Below are positions 58,701-64,000 of a stretch of DNA of 64,000 nucleotides, in pieces. The stretch is from NCBI GenBank assembly GCA_013400975.1, contig WBMZ01000392.1:124001-188000 (forward strand), given 5' to 3'. The position numbers and the translations under genes were made by a program. Source of the DNA: Atrichornis clamosus (Eukaryota; Chordata; Aves; Passeriformes; Menuridae). Numbering within the stretch: position 1 is the first letter of the stretch; each line of letters starts with the position of its first letter. The notes below the pieces were generated by a model. That model was not told the DNA's origin. It saw only the letters and a list, made by a program, of their open reading frames with translations, and searched no databases.

Positions 58701-61700
58701 GCACTTTTATGAAGGCTCATGAAAATAATAACTAACATGCAGACTTGGAAGTGATTAAAAGCCAAAAGTAAAGAAGAACAGATGTTCAAAGATTCAATAA
58801 AAAAAAAGAAAATGTATATACTGTTAATGATTAGCACATTCTGGTATCATCTTCAAATGTTATCAGGTAGGGATAATTCCACGTGTTGGTGCTGGGGAGC
58901 AGAAGACAAACTCCTTCCTGTACTTGTTACCATGCCATTGCCTTGTATATGGAGAGAAGAACAGCTCCCGCAATGGCCTGTACCTTTGCAGGTAAGCAGA
59001 AAATTTTCCGTAGAGCAATAATATGACAAACTTGTAATAACCCTTCATGACTCTGTGGTCAGAGGGCCAAGTCCTGGCTCTGCCAATGTGAATTGCAAAA
59101 GATTTATATAGGGTCAGGCTCTCAACGAGACTCATGGAAATGATACTTGATTTTTTGGAAGTTTTGCAGTAAAGGATAACTTTCAGGGTTTTTTTCCAAA
59201 CACAGGAAATAAGTGATTTTTTCTTCAAACTATGATGAGTTTACTTACCTTCTTATTCCTTTGTTTCATATAGATAGAGATTGGAACTTTGTAAATGTAA
59301 CCTTTTTATTTATAATCCCACAGAGTGTGGCTCTTACCAGGACAACTTAAAATTTATGCAACCTTTTCAGCCAGTTTCACTGTGTTCAGTCTTCTTTGTT
59401 CAAAATAACATTGCAAACTTTTCATGGAATTTGACTCATTTTCAGAGCAATAAACCCACCCAGAAAACCAGTGAATACATTCTTTTAAAAAAAAGATAGC
59501 ATCATGCTAGGATTTTGGTTTTTTTACTTTAAGTCATACCTGAGATTTTCAAAGAGATTTTCCATAGAAAATATTATTTTATACTCATGCATACTGTGAG
59601 AAAAGATGACCACAAATATTAGTTCTACAGATGTCACCCCTGGATCTATCTGGGAAGCAAACAGCAAGGGTCTGCTAGCCACAGCTCTCATCAAGTAGTT
59701 TCTAGCAGTAAACTTCAGCATATGGCAGCTCCACACATAGTTGCCTTTATTTACATATTGTTTGTTGCTCGCAGGGGGTGAATAGTTAAGTCACATGACA
59801 AAGTTTATACTTCACAGTCGAATTAGTGAACATTTTACAATTGCCAAATAATGTGAAGTAAATCGGAAGTGAGAGAGTGAATACATGTTTTTTCTGCACA
59901 GGAAGATCCCTCTCTCCCTATTTGGACAGGTATTTAAGTGATGCACAGCTAGGCCTCAAGCATCTGTATAAAATGCATCAAAAACGAGACAGAAAACACG
60001 ACTGACCTGAGAAGCCTCTGATAAATAGATTGAATAATTTGGATGCTGTTTATACTGCCGACAACACAGAGCTGCACAGAACAGCAAAACTGAGTTGAGA
60101 GCTCTCAAAAGACCCTCCCCTTTTACACTCGTTGAAACACAGCTGGGGGCACTAAAGCACATTTGTACACAAGTGTCAGAGCTTTCCATGGGAAAGTGGG
60201 ATTGTTGCCACTGTTGAGGGGGGACAGAAACACGTGGTCATTTTAATGAAGTAGAGCATAGAAGGCAAGCCTTTGAGAAGGGTTTTTGAGAGGCCAGGAT
60301 AATGCTGTGGAAATGCTTAAGGTTGAATAATGCCAGTAGTGCTGAATTTATGGGAGAGTCCTTGAGGGTGTCAGGTTAGAGAAGTCACATGCAAGGAGGA
60401 GTATCTCAGTGTTGTTAGAATCGTGTGCTATTGCATAGTTAATGAAGGCCACAGGATTTCCATCTTTTAATAATTTTAAATCTCCGTTGAGAGATAAGAA
60501 GGAATAATATTTCAAGTAGGAGTCCGAGTCAAAACCCCAGAACTACACAGCCATCATCCTGAGGTAAATTTGGTTCTAGAGCCAAATGCTGCTGCCTGGG
60601 CTCAGTAGTGATGTAGTGGTGACTCATTTTTAGTATATCCAGGGTAATTGAAGTCTTTCTGGAGGTATGAGCATATTGACTGGAAGCCCAGTAGTGCCGA
60701 TGGAAAGACTCCCTACCAAGAGCTTTAAATCAAGCTGTTAAAACTGGATTCCCGGTGATATTATTAAAACTCCATTATACTTCTTGGGCCCCTGAAGAAA
60801 TGTAGCCATATGTCTCCTTGATGAATCACTGAGGCTTCTGATAGAAATATCTCATCTGGTACTGATCCTGCCAATTTCTATCTAGTTATGTTCCAGCAGC
60901 CAATTACCATCCAATATATAATAAACTGAGCTGTGTTCTTGCAGGTATCTCATACACATAAGTCGTGCTGTAATATGTTTTCCTCACACTCTACATTTAT
61001 TTAAAAATTACCTCTGTTATTGAAGAGGTTGAAGCAAGTATCCGTGGCATCAGGAAGGCAGGAAGCATTTGCAGAGAGAGTCAACTTTGCTGTTGCTATT
61101 TGGGATTCAAAAGACATGTCCATATCACCTTCATCTTCCTACAGGCAAATAAGTCAACAGAAAAAGTGTTTGAGAGAAAAGTGTTAGCAATTAATCACAT
61201 GCCTCAGAGACCTCAGGTTCCAAATGTAGGCACAATGGCATTGAAAGCTGAATTTATAGAAGTGAATAATTATGCAAATTATTACTTTTAAAATTGAATA
61301 ATGAAAGTTCCAACATGAGCAAAACAAAGGAAAAAAAGTAGTTGCCTCTGGTTTGCAATCTATGCATCTTTACTGGAAGGACTGCAAAGAAATTAACACA
61401 AACTACTTTGAAGGACCTATTTATTGCTGGAGTGATGCTGGGTCATTTGATGATTGTAGATCAAACCAATCTTCTATAAATGTGCATCAAAATGTTAAAG
61501 TATGTAAAGATTGTAGAAATGTAGGAGGTGAAGATGAGAAGAGCGAGGGAGGACAAAACTGTATAAGTTCTTTCTGATTTGTTTGTATATTTGGTCTGAT
61601 CCTAAGAAGTATCCCTGAGCCCTAGCTTTCCCGGAAAGCAAAGTATAAAGGAATTGAGAGAATTTTTAAATCAAATGCTCTACTTGCATTTTGTAACAAC

Positions 61701-62384
61701 TGCAAGCTTTTGTCCAGATTTTCTACCTGAAAAACCAGTCATATTTTCTGAATAAGTTTGATATTTTTTGGAAAACCTGAGAAAAGTGTAAAGGTAGGTT
61801 TTGATGCTTTCTTGGTTCTAATAAATGCCCCAATTTGGAAGGGAAAATAACCTCATAAGTTTCAAAGGCATAGAACTATCTCATAAAAAACTGAATGCTG
61901 AGAAGAGACTAAAATGGCTTCTAATTTCAAATTTAAAGTTTGACATAGCGATAACTATTTTTAATAAAACATCTGGGAAGAACACATGGCTGAAATAAGA
62001 AGTATCCATTAGCAACAATAAGAACAAGCAATTGATTTGTATGACTTCATAATGATTTATTACTATTGAATAATTTTGTTAATAGCTTATTAAGAACAAT
62101 ATAAGAGAATGGGACCTTAACGGTAAAATACAGCAAATTAAATATTCAGATTTCAAATTAAATGAGAGCACAAAATAAGGCAAATCTTCAGAGAGCATGA
62201 ATTAGTCAGAGTCCATTTAAGTCAGGAGAGATGGACCAGTTAATGCCAGCTGATCATGTAGTTCCACAAACTTAAGTCTGTTGTCCTCTCATTAACAATG
62301 GAGCAGCTAGTGATCTTAATGCACTGAACTGTGCAAAGCTTTTGCACAGTGAAAAAACACATCATTCTTCTGGTATCATAAATG
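55751..62384. other. intergenic, no gene seen
   Basis: About 6.6 kb of AT-rich DNA. Frames are all under 125 codons and lack domains. An (AAC/AAT)n-like run lies at about 56,230-56,262. A-tracts lie at about 56,426-56,434 and 58,798-58,808. No transposon block was recognised with confidence. Confidence 0.55.
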
Positions 62385-62470
62385 GAATTTGGAGCTGTAA
62401 AGAGGTTAAGTGATTTGAAAGGTCATGGGACAGATAAGTGGCAGAGCCAGGAATAGATGCGGTATGTCAT
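62385..62470 (-). mobile_element. MIR-like SINE fossil, inverted
   Basis: 'gtaaagaggttaagtgattt' then 'aaggtcatgg' and 'gataagtggcagagccagga' follow the reverse complement of the MIR core closely: 'agaggttaagtgacttgcccaaggtcacacagctagtaagtggcagagccagga'. The spacing is nearly exact. This is the best of the MIR-like matches in the window. Flanking element parts are too diverged to place. Confidence 0.66.
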
Positions 62471-64000
62471 GACTCCTTGCAGTTACCACAGAACCATCTG
62501 GCTTGTCAGAATAAATCCACATTTAATTAGGTGATGTTCTAAGGGCAAACAAAAATGCCAGCATAGGTTAAATGTCATCTAATAATTTGTCCTCACAGCA
62601 GTTCATCTGTAACAAGCTATTGTGTAGCCCTATTTCTAATCTGTTGCATCACAACTTCTGCTACATGACTGTTAAAAAAATCTGTCGTCTTTGTCCTCAA
62701 ATGCAAATTCAGAAGATGTAGTGCAGATTAGGCTGTGCTTTGTCTGGAGATATAAGCAAGGAAGTTTCTTGATTTATTCCATGCAAATACCAGGTCATTG
62801 CCTTTACTGCTCTTTTATTAATTACATGTATTAGCCAACTGAGATAAAAAGCCACCTGATTTTATTGAAGGCAGTTCTCCTGAACTGAAATCCAGTGTAG
62901 CCCCTCCTGAACAGCAGTCCAGCACTGAGTGAGGAGACCTGTCACCTGTAACAAACGGGGCAGCTCAGCCAGATCAGAATCCAGGACTGGCCAGGACGCT
63001 GGCATGTCTCTCACTGGCTTTGGCTGAGTTTGTATTTGGCCTAAAAGTCCTAAATTCCTTAACATCAGTCTACATCTCCCTTCTGTTTCCCTACCTGCTG
63101 CCTCCTCTCATGCTCCTCTCTAGCAGCCACCAGGTACAGCTAATGGTGCTGTTTTCTCCACCCCTTGGCTGCAGACACAAATCTCATAGTGGGATAACTC
63201 TTAACCTTCTTTACGTTAAGACAATAAATCTCAGAGCGTGTTTTGCTCAGCTTTTCTCTTTGGTTGCATTTGAGTCTTTTCACATTTTATTCCTACACTT
63301 TCTTTTCTAGAAATGTTACCTTGGCTGTTTAATTTTTTTTTTTTTAGTTGCCCTGAGCATCTCATAACATCTCATTTACCTGCAGAACACAAACTGGTCA
63401 TAAATATTCTGCAATATTAACAGTACAGAAGAGGCAATACATAAGAAATAGGGAGCAGAGCTCTAGACATTGTAATTCACTTCCAGTAACACAAAGTTGC
63501 AATGACTTGCCTCAGCTGAGGACCTAACTTGCAGCCTATAATAACAACTGACCTCCAAACTAAGATGACCTTTCTCCCTTTTGTTGTGAAGCTTTGAGGA
63601 AAATGATGTCATTTCCCAGGGAAGGGAGAGAACTGCAGACTCTCCTGTTGAGGCTAGGCATCATTACCTATGCCAATCACATCCTACACCAGAGACAATT
63701 ACCAGAGAGTATGGGAATGTACCTCTAATCATAAAGTAAATGAAACACATAAATAAGTTTAAAACAGGTAATTGCAAGCAAAATGAAAAGTAAAAAAATA
63801 TAAAGAAAGTACATGAGAGAGAAACAGAAAGACAAAATAAAAATGGAGACTTAAAATTCTAATCTGATGAAAGACTTTTTGAAAATCTGCTTTAACTGAC
63901 GATATATTCATATCTATGCAATTAATGAAGAAAGAATTGAAAAGGAAATTAAAATAATAAATTTAAGATATATTTTAAAATTATTCTGCTTGGCTGCCTT
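62471..64000. other. intergenic, no gene seen
   Basis: AT-rich DNA with a T-tract at about 63,331-63,346. A 96-codon plus-strand frame (63,020-63,310) is hydrophobic by composition only. The window ends in AT-rich DNA with no feature at the border. Confidence 0.55.

Noticed and set aside
59065..59100. 'aagtcctggctctgccaatg' as a MIR head
   Set aside because: The match is short and the expected upstream and downstream blocks are missing.

Overview
The window reads as vertebrate nuclear DNA from a bird, most likely a songbird or a close relative. The main evidence is its repeats. Several CR1 LINE 3' ends are present, one still carrying the avian-type terminal ATTCTATG repeat. There is also a degenerate solo LTR of a type I recognise from songbird and other neoavian genomes. 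Old amniote-wide repeats (MIR-like SINEs and an L3/CR1-like LINE) survive as fossils. Overall repeat density is low, as is usual in birds. No bacterial, phage or plasmid features were seen.

I found no protein-coding exon that I can support. The reading frames are short, lack recognisable domains, and are what AT-rich intergenic DNA or GC-rich CpG islands produce by chance. I see no rRNA, tRNA or known small RNA gene and no CRISPR array. The window is best described as intergenic (or long intronic) sequence.

Layout. From 1 to about 37,500 the DNA is AT-rich, with CR1 and MIR-like fossils, simple repeats and a few stretches that look like conserved regulatory DNA (near 8.9, 10.3, 28.7 and 35.1 kb). 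A near-consensus CTCF site lies at 37,614. From about 39,160 to 44,140 the composition changes sharply. Two CpG islands (about 39.16-40.13 kb with a satellite at 40.66-40.80 kb, and about 42.85-44.14 kb) flank a TTTA-rich and pyrimidine-rich interval. They carry G-quadruplex motifs on both strands and a TATA-like box. A smaller CpG cluster at 46.69-46.83 kb carries a perfect palindromic CRE followed by a CA repeat. From 47 to 64 kb the sequence returns to AT-rich intergenic DNA with two CR1 copies, the solo LTR and two MIR-like pieces.

Interpretation (inference): the paired CpG islands with an upstream CTCF-like site and nearby homeodomain-type AT-rich elements resemble the flank of a developmental regulator gene, or the promoter of a non-coding transcript. 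No gene can be named from the sequence. Coordinates of diverged repeats and CpG islands are estimates made by eye.
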